Source of the DNA: Spinacia oleracea
Lineage: Eukaryota; Streptophyta; Magnoliopsida; Caryophyllales; Amaranthaceae
Assembly (NCBI RefSeq): GCF_020520425.1
Contig: NC_079488.1
Span: 87,153,285-87,217,284 of the forward strand
DNA length: 64,000 bases
Direction: 5' to 3'
The stretch's first letter is position 1, and each line of letters opens with the position of its first letter. Shown here in pieces: positions 1-10,317 of the stretch. The notes beneath the pieces are model-generated. The model did no database searches and was not told the origin of the DNA. It saw only the letters and a program-made list of their open reading frames with translations. A program made the translations under genes and the position numbers.

Positions 1-579
1 AAAAATAACATGAAATATTGATTCCATGCATGCATACAGTACATGGAGAAAAATACGAATGAATTAATATTTGCATACATACAACAAATATAAGCCTAAA
101 ATTCTGTATGCAAACGGCTAATATTATGTAAGTGGCAGCTTCATGCGGTCCCATATTCAATTTTAAGGAACTTGACCTTGGGTGACATATGCGACCCGGG
201 TCAAGTTAATAAAATTTTGACCCTTGTACATTGTTAACATTGTAGTCATTTTGTCCTGTCAATAATCACTTGACCCAAGCTCCATGTCAAGGTTGTGTGT
301 GCTCTAAAAGTCAGTCAGATAAGAGACGGATTAAAACATTATTGCTCCCTTCGTCTCGGAATATTCGCACCGCTTTCCTTATAAAATCGTCCCGGATTAC
401 TCGCACCGTTTCATAAATGGCAAACTTTATTAATATTATATTTATCCATGGACCCACCTATATCACTACTCCCTAAAAAAACATTAAAAAGTGAGTCATT
501 TTTCACTACCTCTTTAAAAGTTGTGATATTTCTCACTATATATATCTAAAAAAAAAACTCCATTATCAATTACTGAGTG
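1..579. other. AT-rich intergenic DNA with a degenerate Stowaway-like end
   Basis: No gene is visible. Around 346-410 lies a stretch resembling the conserved terminus of plant Stowaway-like MITEs (ctcccttcgtctcgg, then a degenerate second copy with cgcaccg twice). No matching inverted end was found, so it is only a remnant. The rest is AT-rich with short homopolymers. Confidence 0.4.
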
Positions 580-1765
580 CCCATTATTGGGGTCTAAGTT
601 TTGCAATAAATTACCAATTGGGACCTCACTTTTTTTTGGTCAATAATTGGGACCTAAGGTTAGATTTTTGGTAGTTTAACTCACCTTTAACTTAAGGTTG
701 ACTATTTAAACTAATAAAATAAATCAAAAATAAATTATAAGAGTTATGACTTAATAAGTAGTATTAGTTGCCAATTTTTTTAGGGGTTTTATTGGGTTTA
801 TTTTGTTCGTCTTTAGATTTGAGTTAATTGGTACTTGTTAATTTTGTGATTTTTTGTTCCCCTCAAAAAAAAAGTGATTTTTTGTCAGATTATTGATTGA
901 ATTGGTTAATTGTGATTTTGTATGATATTAATGCTGCTAAATTTTATTGTTTTCGTGTTGATTTAGATCGATTTGTTATTGTTTGATTTTTTTATTTTTT
1001 ATATATTTTTTATGTTTACTTCGTGATGTTTATACCTTAATCACTTTAAGGAGAGCAAAATTTTTGCATACTTTATAAATTGATTGAAAGTAAAATGAGG
1101 TTCGACCATTGTTTCAAATGAAGATGCCTTTTAAAGGGGTGACATACAGTGAGAAGTATGATAGATTGATACAGACTACGAAGTATTTTTAGGATGTAAC
1201 TCGTATACTCATTACGGGATGGGCTATGCTAAATAGGTCACTTGAACTGACTAAATATGACTTGTTTATGACCCGAACAGACTGATTTCATTAAGTTTGG
1301 GCCGGAGCCGCCCTTGACATGGCCCATTTTATAGCTCTATGTTAAAACATTCAAGGGAACATTTTGGTTTTGTTGGTTTCGAAGTAAAATTATGTAAATA
1401 TTAGAAATTAGTTACTTAACATTTTTTTTATCAATTTATCGTTGAACTGTGAACTATAAATCTATAATGGGCGAACTTCATTAATAAAGAAAATAGAAAT
1501 TAATGTGGTGTTGGTAGTTTCCGATGATGTTTGTTCAAGAGGGGGATATTGGAGGTGTAGAATAACAATTAATTAATTAAATTAGTTTTGTATTTTTGCA
1601 AAAATAAAATGTTATAATTATATTTCTTAACCCAAGGACTTAACATTTTTTAACCGCTATAGTTAACTTTGGCTAAAAAAGTAAGATGAGGTCCCAATTA
1701 TTGACCAAAAAAAAAGTGAGGTCCCAAGTGGTGATTTTTTGTAAAACTTGGACCCCAATCATGGG
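580..1765. mobile_element. Non-autonomous DNA transposon bounded by ~80-bp inverted arms
   Basis: The left arm (580-660) and the reverse complement of the right arm (1685-1765) match almost throughout. Both contain cccatNattgggg at the tip and the motif ttgggacctcac further in. The 1 kb between the arms is AT-rich with no coding potential. Long inverted arms around non-coding filler are typical of non-autonomous MULE or hAT derivatives. I could not find a convincing target-site duplication, so the superfamily is open and the tips may be off by several bases. It ends about 20 bp before the Stowaway element at 1788. Confidence 0.6.
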
Positions 1766-1853
1766 GTTAACTCTCAACTACTTCGTACTTCATTCGTCTC
1801 TATTTATTCTTTACGTTTTTCTTTTTAGGTGTCCCAAAATGTTATTTATATTT

Positions 1854-3133
1854 GTCAAATTTGCCAAAAACAACCTTTTATAACCATTTTTTTGCAAAAA
1901 ACAACCTTTTATAAAAAAAATTGCAAAAACAGACCTAAAACTAAAAAATAATTTGCAAAAGACAGCCTTTTCCCATTTTCAGGCGTTGACCTCAAATTTT
2001 CCGGCTTGACTCTCACGTGCAGGGCACGTGCCTTCGTTTTTCATTAAGTGCACCCTTTTCCCTCCCTTTTCTTGGCATATAAATGGGGAAGACTTAAAAC
2101 TGAGACAACCTTTCAATATCTCTGTCGCCATTAATGTAGCTCCACCATCAATGAAGCTTCATTGAATGCGGTAAGTCATCCTCATTCAAACGTCACCTCA
2201 CTCAACTACTTAAATCAAAAGGTCTTGTGCGCACAAGGTGTACAATAAATTTATTGTACACCAAGATAACTTTAACCCTTTTTTTTTGTAATTTTAGCCT
2301 AGTTTTGATTAACTTTTATATTAGTAAAAAGAAAATTGATGATAAATATTTTAAAGGGTTAAATTATTAGTTATTTTGAAGAAATAAGTTTTACTAAAAT
2401 GAAAAAATTTATCACTGAAAAATAGATAACTTTTACATATATATGCTTAACTTTTGAGCATTTTGAGTTAAATTTTACCGATGTACAATATTTATTGTAC
2501 ACCCATTGTAAATAAGAATTTGTGTACTTACATTGAAGTGTATTTTTTTTCATTTTTGGGTTAAATTTTCAAGCCACGAACTTCCTTCCCAGGTTTTCAT
2601 GAGTCCACGCGGTCCTCTTTGCTATAGGAAAACCACATCCACACCTAACTTGATTCAAATGAGCCATGGTCCTGCAATTCCCTCAACAAAACCGAATCAA
2701 TTCAGAAATTTGGGGCAAAAAACCCTAACTTTCCTACATTGAAATTAGGCAAAATTAATGAACAAAACTTACCAAAAATTAGTGGTAGAGTCTCGAAAAT
2801 CACTTAGTATAGCAGTAAACTATCAATTTCAATCAAATGATAAAGCAAGGAGAGGAAAAAATTTTGGGGGGATGATGAAGAACAGAGAGAAGGGAGGGAA
2901 AGTGTAATTTTTGGGTTTTATTTTGTAAGTGAGAAAAAGGGAGGGAAGTGGGTGCAAGAAGTAAAAACGTGAAAGTCAAGCCGGAAAATTTGAGGTCAAC
3001 GCCTGAAAATGGGAAAAGGTTATCTTTTGCAAATTATTTTTAGTTTTAGGTCTGTTTTTGCAAAAAAAAATTATAAAAGGTTGTTTTTTGCAAAAAAAAA
3101 TGGTTATAAAAGGTTGTTTTTGGCAAATTTTCC
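1854..3133. mobile_element. Non-autonomous Mutator-like element (MULE), 1.28 kb
   Basis: A 9-bp duplication, tttatattt, sits at 1845-1853 and 3134-3142, directly outside inverted ends starting g(t/g)(c/a)aaatttgcc. The inverted arms are about 165 bp (1854-2020 against 2967-3133). They include internal direct copies of aaacaaccttttata and share the gcgttgacctcaaatttt segment. A 9-bp TSD with long TIRs is diagnostic of MULEs. No transposase ORF is present; the short ORFs at 2533-2742 and 3009-3215 look random. It sits inside the Stowaway at 1788-3432 and contains a further small element near 2222-2522. Confidence 0.85.
2222..2522. mobile_element. Small MITE with gtgtacaataaat inverted ends, inside the MULE
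   Basis: The left end around 2231-2264 holds tgtacaataaatttattgtaca. The right end around 2478-2522 holds the complementary tgtacaatatttattgtaca. Each end is itself nearly palindromic. A second, opposite-orientation partial copy lies at about 61378-61530, which supports a dispersed family. No TSD could be fixed. Being inside the MULE, it is either part of that MULE's cargo or a later insertion. Confidence 0.55.
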
Positions 3134-3434
3134 TTTATATTTCCTTTTATATGATCACATAAATGCTTTAATATTCTATCAAAATTTGTGTCCAATGATT
3201 AATTTAACCAATTAAATTCATTGGGTTGTTTAATTCCTCACACTTTTCCATTGGGACATTAAACTTTCTCATTTTCCCAATATCAGAATTTTGGTAAAAA
3301 TGAAAACACTATAAATAAACGTAATTTGTCTTGTTTAAATTAAAAAAAAAATAGAGAAAAATCATGTACATTAATTAGTCTTAAAAACGTGTGCAAACAC
3401 CAAACATACAGAACAAAAAGAGACGGAGGGAGTA

Positions 3435-4177
3435 CCATCTAACTAAATAACAAGTCAATTACATTGCATTAATGTGTCAGTCAAACTGATTCGAGTATTT
3501 CTGGACGGAAAGAGTATTTCTTAATATGCTATAAAATCATGCGGTTAATCAGTGTTGTTATTATTGTTTAACCGATGCTTAATGTTTTTACTTTCAATAG
3601 TTCTCATATTGAGCCAATTCTGATCACACCAAAAAAAATAAAAAATATAGCCAATTCTGTCTATCATTTAGTGTCCGTAAACCAGGATAAATATTTTGTT
3701 ATACATGCCGATTAGTGATTATAGTGGTAATTTCTCAACAATTATAAAGACTATTTAGTTGAAGTCAAATCGTACAAATAAAATTCAATTATTTACCTAA
3801 ATTTTGGCTGTAAATTTGGTGGTTGAGACTTTTATGACATGACAGGGGAGGAAAGGGTCCTATTAACTTGTTGTGTGGTTATAACAACAGGTACATAAAT
3901 AATCTGGGGTATCACTACGGTTGGTTTAAGTTTAATATAGCAAGAACTATATATGTGTATAACACTGGTGTGATACACGGTTTTTTCAAATTATAAGAAT
4001 TTGATATTTTATTACATTAATTAATAATAAGAAAACTATACATTGGAAGTAGCTTCATTACTTTTATAAACGGTGGTAGGAACATAATCTAACATTATTC
4101 TTGTCATATCACCCTTTTATGGAGGAAGTCAAAATCCATAACGGTTATGTATTTGTAAAAACATAACAGCAAAAAAC
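3435..4177. other. AT-rich intergenic DNA
   Basis: No ORF of note, no RNA gene and no clear inverted-repeat element were recognised here. Confidence 0.5.
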
Positions 4178-4350
4178 GTTAATGAAATGGTACATGTTTT
4201 AATCGGAATTGTACTCTGTTTTTAATGGAATGGTACTCTTTTTAACGAAATGGTACATATTTTTATCAAAATGGTACTCCGTTTAACGAAATGGTACTCT
4301 TTTTTTTTTAATGAAATGGTACTTTTTTAAAATAAATGGTACATTTTATT
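4178..4350. repeat. Degenerate minisatellite, 'aaatggtact' units
   Basis: Seven to eight imperfect units of about 20-27 bp follow one another. Each carries aatggtac followed by a T-rich spacer (for example aacgaaatggtactcttt). It lies about 200 bp upstream of the LINE fragment and has no coding potential. Confidence 0.7.
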
Positions 4351-4379
4351 GACCAAATTGCCACTGTGATGTATTTTGA

Positions 4380-5820
4380 AACACCTCACAGAATGCCGCT
4401 ACGACGCTCTCCCCTTTTATGTACTAACAAATTCTAACTCCCATAATTCATTCTACTCACTTTTAAGCCACACTAATAAACACGTATAAGAAAAACCCTA
4501 CAGACTTTCTCTCCAAGCTTTCTCTCGGCGCATGTTAGGATAACGTGCACCGTAGCCATCATATCGCACGAAAATCTGGCTCAAAATCTCAGAGTAGCAA
4601 GCAAGGCAATGGCAAAGGGAAGCCTGGAGGACCATCATCGGATTCTCAAGCGCTTCGAACACGTTCTATTGATGAAGTTTTGGGAGCGGAGGCCCTGGAT
4701 TTTGGGTTGGAAAATGAAGTTTTCACGCCAAACGAGGTTGCAACAGCTTCAAATACGATCTGAAATGCGCCATTCATTCAATGAATTTATGCAGGTGATT
4801 CATGGGTCGGCTACTCAGGTGAACTCTTGATCTAACATGGATATAGGTACGGTTTATGTACCCATTTAACAACAGTTTGATGAGATAGCTATGAATGATC
4901 ATGATGCTGCAACTACTACTGATTTGATTTCTAAGCATGAGTCGATTAATTTGAGTCTTGTTCAGATTGAATTAGATGATATACAGGAGGAGGTAGATTT
5001 TTGGAATTTCTCTGTTGTGTGCTACATTGTTGGTGTTAATCCCCCAATCAATGTGATGGAGGGTTTTATTCGAAGAATTTGGAGGAATTTGAAGGTACGT
5101 AGATGATGTGGTTATGGTGAAAAAGGGGGTCTATCTGGTTAGGTTTTTGACAATGGATTCGAGAGATAAGGTTCTTGCTGGACAATATTTTTTCGATAGT
5201 AAGCCACTGATTCTGAAACCATGTAGTGTAGATTTGGACACGGAGAAGGAGGAGGTTAAAGTAGTGCCCGGTTGGATTCAACTGAAGTTGAATTTTAAGT
5301 ATTGGGGAGAGAAATCTCTGTTTAAAATAGTGAGTCAGCTAGGGAAGCCTCTCAAGAGAGACTGCGCTACAACATGTAGAGATAAGATCCAGTTTGCTAG
5401 GGTTATGGTGGAATTTCCCATGGATCAATTGCTCCCTGAACATATCTCCTTTATGGATAAGCATGGTGAGTTGGTTTCGGTGGAGGTTCATTATGGATGG
5501 AGACCTACAATATGTGGAAAGTGTTAGATGGTAGGCCACCCGGAGGCAGAGTGCATGAAGGGTAAGCCTAAGAGGGTATGGGTTCAGAAACAATCAGTCC
5601 AGCCACTTGTTGCAACTGAACCAGTGATAGGTCATGAGGGCTTTCAGAGAACTCTTAGGCCAATTAGAGTTAGACTCTCTAATGGTCAACCAACTCATGT
5701 TGCTAATACTTTCCAGCTACTGGATGTAGTACACAGGAGCTTGGTGAGAATGGTACTGGAGTTAATCAAGATATTGCAGGGGAATACATGGGTGGATTAT
5801 CTGGAAGGGGGGACCCTTCA
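4380..5820 (+). pseudogene. LINE (L1-type) ORF1 remnant: DUF4283 plus CCHC zinc knuckle, 5' fragment
   Basis: The protein is spread over three frames. An N-terminal basic part lies at 4545-4763, a middle part at 4891-5106, and the DUF4283-like core at 5108-5527 continues past an in-frame TAG to 5833. The core shows RRIWRNLKV, then YLVRF and GWIQLKL. The knuckle reads CGKC-stop-MVGHPEAEC, so the TAG at 5525-5527 sits inside the CCHC finger, probably where a Gln codon stood. In plant L1 LINEs this ORF1 binds the element RNA and a downstream ORF2 carries endonuclease and reverse transcriptase. No ORF2 follows, because the outer LTR at 5821 cuts the element off. The 5' leader probably begins near 4380. 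This is a dead, 3'-truncated copy. A host DUF4283 gene is possible but less likely given the three broken frames. Confidence 0.75.
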
Positions 5821-6438
5821 TGTAACACCCTAATAATTTCTTTCCTTTATAAAACTATTTTTCAACTTAGGCGGAGAATATTGCAGGGGAATATTTGTTG
5901 GTTGTTTTAGGCGGAGAATTCTTTTTAGGTGACTTTTGAAAGTGTTAAAGTGGCCTATCAGTTTGTGTAGACACCTACTTTTGTCCCCATTCCCGAAAGG
6001 GAAGGTTCGATGATGAGAACATAAATCTCCACTTGGCAATACATCTCCTGTAAAATAACGAATCTCAATCACCCTTTCATTTCAGCCAAAACTGCTATTT
6101 ATAGAAACCTGCTAAAAATAGTAACTGCCGTAAGAAGTAGTTGTTAAAAGTGGCAAAGTCATAAAAGATAGAAATCTGTCAGAATTAGGTGTTGCACTCC
6201 AACATAAGTCCTAAAAGAGATAGAATTGGCAAAAGGAATTCTATTCCTACTATAATTCGGAAATAAGAGTTATGTATTAATTAAATTCCTAACGAACTTA
6301 GAGTTCGTAACAGGCCCAGACGCATTCCGTCATAAGTTAATACGCACTAAGAAACTCGGATAAATCTCAAAAGATCCGTGTTTAAGAGTCCAGATCTGAC
6401 AAAAGGCTCGGCCCAGATCCTATTTTCAACGCCTGGGT

Positions 6439-6465
6439 CTGGGCGCCGAAATCTTCGGCGCCCAG
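6439..6465. promoter_or_regulatory. Perfect 12-bp-stem hairpin upstream of the LARD TATA box
   Basis: CTGGGCGCCGAA and TTCGGCGCCCAG are exact complements separated by the 3-nt loop ATC. The same hairpin is intact in the other LTR copies at 25479-25505 and 52015-52041. Its position about 93 bp before TATAAATA suggests a dyad protein-binding site, but that is inference. Confidence 0.7.
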
Positions 6466-6557
6466 CCTTGGGCGCTGAAAATACCTGGGGGCGTGTCGTC
6501 TCCGAATTCTTTTTGGATTCGTATTCTAAAAATCTATCTTTCCACAAACTCTTTCCC

Positions 6558-6565
6558 TATAAATA
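6558..6565 (+). promoter_or_regulatory. Probable TATA box of the LARD LTR
   Basis: TATAAATA in a ccctataaatacagcc context, conserved at 25598-25605 and 52134-52141 in the two other LTR copies. It is the only good TATA box found in this LTR. Confidence 0.55.
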
Positions 6566-7387
6566 CAGCCTAAAAACCGACGTGAACAACACACACAATT
6601 CCATAACCTGAGTATTGACTCTAGCCTTAAGCCTAGCCTCACGCTGCGAAATTGATCCGGCGTTCTGTCGCAATCGACCCAAAAGTTGAACAGAACGCAT
6701 CCTGTCCCTTGTAGCTGATGAATTAAGCCTAAATACTGGAACACTGCTTAGAAACCCGAGATTCGTTAAATAAAAGGAGAAATAGCAAAGCCAAGTGGTT
6801 AGTTTTCTGAGAACCGTGACGCACCTCTCAAGGGTGCGTTGTAATGTGTCCCTCATATGATTTAATCGCTTTGATCACCCTTTTATAAAATTGTCAAACT
6901 ATTAACTTGATTGATCTATCACGCCTAATAAGATAATACCTTGGACAATTGAATTATCATACTAGGTACCTTAAATCAACCTAAATAAGATAATCACGAT
7001 CGACTTAGTATTATGTGTTGCATATTGCTAAAATCAATTCAGAATAGTTTAATAGTTTAAACGCATGTCCCTTCAATTATTTATGCTGAGCTAGTAAGGA
7101 TAACCTGCCTCTAGAGTTATCGATGAGCACTCCTCTCGGTAGTTACAGTCCCCCGAACTCTCAATCTCTGCCCTGCGCGTGTACGTTGAGCGATCCCCAC
7201 ACCAGGGATCACAAGGGAACCTATGGCCGTCGTGGTCGAACATATTTGCACTCCCTTTATCGACTCCCATATTACTAGTCGATTGGGTGTAAACTCACAG
7301 GAAATCTAACTACACTTGATCTGACGACGTCACGCCCACGAGGGACGAGGTCATGCATTAGCCTCGTGCTTTTTCGACCCCCTCACA

Positions 7388-7424
7388 GTGGCGACTCCTC
7401 TGGGGAACGTTAATGAAATACTTG
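7388..7424 (+). other. LARD primer-binding region, cut by CHR-1
   Basis: The sequence gtggcgactcctctgggga directly follows the 5' LTR and resembles the tRNA primer sites of plant Tat/Ogre elements. I did not match it to a specific tRNA. The last five bases (acttg, 7420-7424) are the CHR-1 target duplication. Confidence 0.55.
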
Positions 7425-9438
7425 TGTAATACCCTGAATTTTTAAAATACGGTTTACTATGCTTAATAATTCTATTTAATTTAATGTCTATTATTAATCG
7501 TTTTAAATCTTAATTCCAGACGCTATTTTTTTTTTATAATCTTACTTAACTCGGAAATTTTAATATTTCAGTCGTAAAAATACTTCGATTTTTATAATTC
7601 AATTAGTTTTTTTTTTTTTTTTTTAAATTATAATTATTTCCGAATTATCTTTTAAAGCTTAATTAGGGAGTAAAAATTCTGAAATTTCTCTAGCAATTCA
7701 CAATTTTCAAGATATCCTTATTCTCCTAAATAAGCCAAAGTTAGTTTGTCTCCTTCCTTCTTTCTTCTTCTGCTTCACGCAGCTTTTGCCATGGAAGTCA
7801 AACTTCCCTTTTACACTTGTCTCACACATTCTTACAATTGATCCACGTATCCTTGCCTAACTCCCTTAGTCACCAGAATTGCAGGTTTTTCTTCACATTT
7901 GTCATTCCAACCAATCTTAACTGAGTCAATGAACACCAATTCACACTAGAAATAGCTCTCAAAATAGGCAGAAAATGAGAAGAATCAAACTCAAAATCGT
8001 GAGTAACAATCAGTTTCAACCTCATTGAATTCCAACAAAACTAAACACAATTCAATTTCACTTCCTGCTTTTCTGTAATTTAAACCACCACCACCAACGA
8101 CCACCGTCTGCCTACCACCACCGTGACCACCATCGATAACCACCTTCGACCACCACCAACACAGCAACCACCTTCGACCACCACACCTCCCTCACCCTCT
8201 CCCTTCCACCACACGCACCCCCTGCCCTCTCCCCTGCTTCCTCTTTCCCCTCCTTCGGCGCGCCACCAGCGTCGCAGCCACCACACCAGCCCACTCCCCT
8301 CGCCTGGTCAACTCATTTCCCCCACACTTCCCGGCGAGCTACACGACCACCAATCGAAACACCCTTCTCCAAAACTCCCCTGCTTCCCCTTCGTTTTCGC
8401 ACTCCCTCCTCCTCTCTCACGCTGCACCACCGCCGCGAAACACCACCCACCTGCACCGGCGTGACCTTGTTGCGCCGCCCGGCCGTCCGTCGCTCCTTCT
8501 CCTCGCGGCTCTTCATCCCCTTCGTTGCTTCCCTGTTTCGGCCCCCCCTCCCCCTGTTCTTGACCCAGGAAACCGAAAGCAACAAAGCCAATCTCTAAAT
8601 TTTGGAGCCTTGATTTGTTTTTCAAACCTAACTCCAAATTGGGCCACATTTCATTTGGGCCTTGGGTAAGACTAAATCTGAATTTTCAGATTTTTAATTT
8701 GTCAATACTTATGGTTTAATAATTTTTACAAAATATTTACTAATAAAAACTGTTTATTATTTTTCAGATTTTATTATCAACTTTATGAGAATAAAGATTC
8801 TAGTTTTATTTATCAAAATGGAATTTAAACATTATTTACATGAAAATTTATTTATAAAATATATATGTAATTCAATTCAAAATTCGATTAATAATAATAT
8901 TTTCTTTAAATGTCGAAATTATATTTTATTAAAATTCGTTATTTATTTCATTACTTATAAAATTTATGATTTATAAAATATTAAATTTTATAATTATTTA
9001 TCGATCTAGTACTAATTCAATTTTTAAAGAAATTGGACTCGGAGCTCAGGACGAACGAACCAACGAAAACCCTTAGCAAATCGCGGAAGTGAGGTAACGG
9101 CTATTGCTAGTACCCGCAATCCCCTTATAAAAGTATTATGAAATCATGACGTTATGATTGAATTTAAGAATTAAATGTTTCGATGTGTTTTATGGATTGT
9201 GGGATGAAACATGATTTGTTTGGATTGTTTATTATAATATGATTTGATTAAGTTTTCTCATAAAATTATGTTTATGAAATGCTTTGAAAGAAATGATATG
9301 TTTATTGATCCCAGGATCAAAATGATGTTTTATGAGCTAAATGAGTTATGTTATTTCGAATTGAAATACAAGCCAAGGCTTGGTAAAATTACATAAAACA
9401 TGATAAAATGAAAGTGAAAGACCTGGTTTGTCTGGCGG

Positions 9439-9446
9439 TATATAAA
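9439..9446 (+). promoter_or_regulatory. TATA box of the CHR-1 5' LTR
   Basis: TATATAAA, conserved at 17021-17028 in the 3' LTR and at 32223-32230 and 49117-49124 in the CHR-2 LTRs. It lies about 30 bp before the catgcatgcacc segment where the leader ORF starts. Confidence 0.7.
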
Positions 9447-9474
9447 CTACCATCTTCCTATCTACCGGTCATGC

Positions 9475-9663
9475 ATGCACCACGGACACCTGTCCACCCA
9501 TGGATTACGAGCCCAGGCTCCCATGGTTTATGAGCCCAGGCTCAGGGCCCAGGCCCATGTTACAATGATGAGCCCAGGCTCAGAGCCCAGGCCCAGTGGA
9601 GAATTCCTTCACGGTTCGTACTTGCCGACAACTAGCATGTTAAATTGCAAAGTTTATGAATGA
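9475..9663 (+). other. Conserved 62-codon leader ORF in the CHR LTR (uORF candidate)
   Basis: The ORF starts MHHGHLSTHG and ends NCKVYE. It begins at the expected transcription start, just after the TATA box. It is open in all four LTRs of CHR-1 and CHR-2 (also 17057-17245, 32259-32450 and 49153-49344). The CHR-1 and CHR-2 versions differ by one whole codon rather than a frameshift. It overlaps the GAGCCCAGGCTC dyads, so nucleotide-level constraint could equally explain the conservation. No protein family is recognised. Confidence 0.35.
9508..9600. promoter_or_regulatory. Cluster of GAGCCCAGGCTC / GGGCCCAGGCCC dyads
   Basis: Five near-perfect palindromes lie within about 95 bp downstream of the TATA box: gagcccaggctc twice, gggcccaggccc, and two variants. 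The same cluster is in the other CHR-1 and CHR-2 LTRs. CHR-3 has gagccaaggctc and gggccaaggccc instead, keeping the arms and changing the centre. The arms contain AGCCCA/GGCCCA, the complement of plant site-II (TCP-type) motifs. Regulatory use is inferred. Confidence 0.5.
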
Positions 9664-10108
9664 AGTGAATATGATATTTTATTAAATGTTTTACTTATTC
9701 TATTCTCCCTGTGTTATTAAATAAAATGAATTGAAATAAATTTACGCTGCTAGAATAGTTCGTTACTGAGTCTTTGGCTCACCGTTTTGTTTTCCGTTTT
9801 AGGTACTGCGGGGGACGATGGACACGAGTAGTGGCGAGGAGTTTCACTTTATTATCATCCACCTAGTTTATGCTTACAGTTTTAATAGTTTAATAGTTTT
9901 AATTAAAGACTCTTAGTAAATTATGTAGTTTCATTTTAATAATATTAAAGGATTATTATATATTTTGGAGTATCTAAAGGCTTATGATTGATGTTTGCCT
10001 TGTAATTTCCGAAAAGGAAGTTACGGCAGGTAATGTCCCGACCAATTAGGTTAATTCCGCTGCTAATTATGCTTTAATTATTGAATTAGAGGTCGGGGCG
10101 TTACAGTT

Positions 10109-10121
10109 TGGTATCAAGAGC
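10109..10121 (+). other. CHR-1 primer-binding site (initiator Met tRNA type)
   Basis: tggtatcaagagc starts three bases after the 5' LTR. CHR-3 has tggtatcagagc at the same place (minus strand, 43461-43472), the usual Met primer site. The CHR-1 and CHR-2 versions carry an extra A. Confidence 0.8.
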
Positions 10122-10317
10122 AAAGGTTCTGGACCATAAGTGCTAAACCTTAAGGGTTTTGGCACGAATAGAATTCATTAGGCTTTAAGTGAAGAATTTT
10201 AAGGAATGAGTTAAAAAGAATGTTCTAAAATCTTGCTAAGTTAAAATGAATATGAGTGTGAGTGTAGGAACGGGATCAAAGGGTTTATTTTATTATTTCG
10301 CTTCAACCTGATAAGAT

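Larger units (their letters stand above)
1788..3432. mobile_element. Stowaway-like MITE interrupted by a MULE
   Basis: The left end reads cttcattcgtctctattt. The right end, reverse-complemented, reads ctccctccgtctcttttt. Each is flanked by TA (1786-1787 and 3433-3434), the target duplication of Tc1/mariner Stowaway MITEs. Without the internal insertion the element would be about 360 bp. It carries no ORF. The insertion at 1854-3133 split it, so it is the older of the two. Confidence 0.7.
5966..7387 (+). repeat. LARD 5' LTR
   Basis: It starts TGTAGACACC, ends CCCCTCACA, and is 1422 bp long. Its best promoter candidate is TATAAATA at 6558-6565. A 12-bp-stem hairpin (6439-6465) lies about 93 bp upstream of that. 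Against the 3' LTR at 25006-26673 it lacks a 240-bp insertion and a ~62-bp segment near 7250 (gtcacgataaccgggt region) that both downstream LTR copies have. It keeps a ~60-bp segment (near 6975-7035) that the 25006 copy lost. These indels and many substitutions indicate an old insertion. The short ORFs within (for example at 6378-6611) are not genes. Confidence 0.85.
7425..10105 (+). repeat. CHR-1 5' LTR
   Basis: 2681 bp, TGTAATACCC to GGGGCGTTACA. It contains a CCACC-rich stretch (about 8080-8620) whose several short ORFs on both strands are composition artefacts. It also has an AT-rich block to about 9000, a TATATAAA box (9439-9446), a cluster of GAGCCCAGGCTC dyads, a 62-codon leader ORF (9475-9663) and an AATAAA signal (about 9720). 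The order TATA, leader ORF, poly(A) signal fits a U3-R-U5 layout with the RNA starting near 9465-9475. Confidence 0.92.

Noticed and set aside
4178..4350. CRISPR-like direct repeats with spacers
   Set aside because: Units are imperfect and contiguous without unique spacers, and this is plant nuclear DNA. It is a minisatellite.
5528..5833. Separate 101-codon gene after the DUF4283 part
   Set aside because: Same frame as 5108-5527, separated only by a TAG inside the zinc knuckle. It is one broken LINE ORF.
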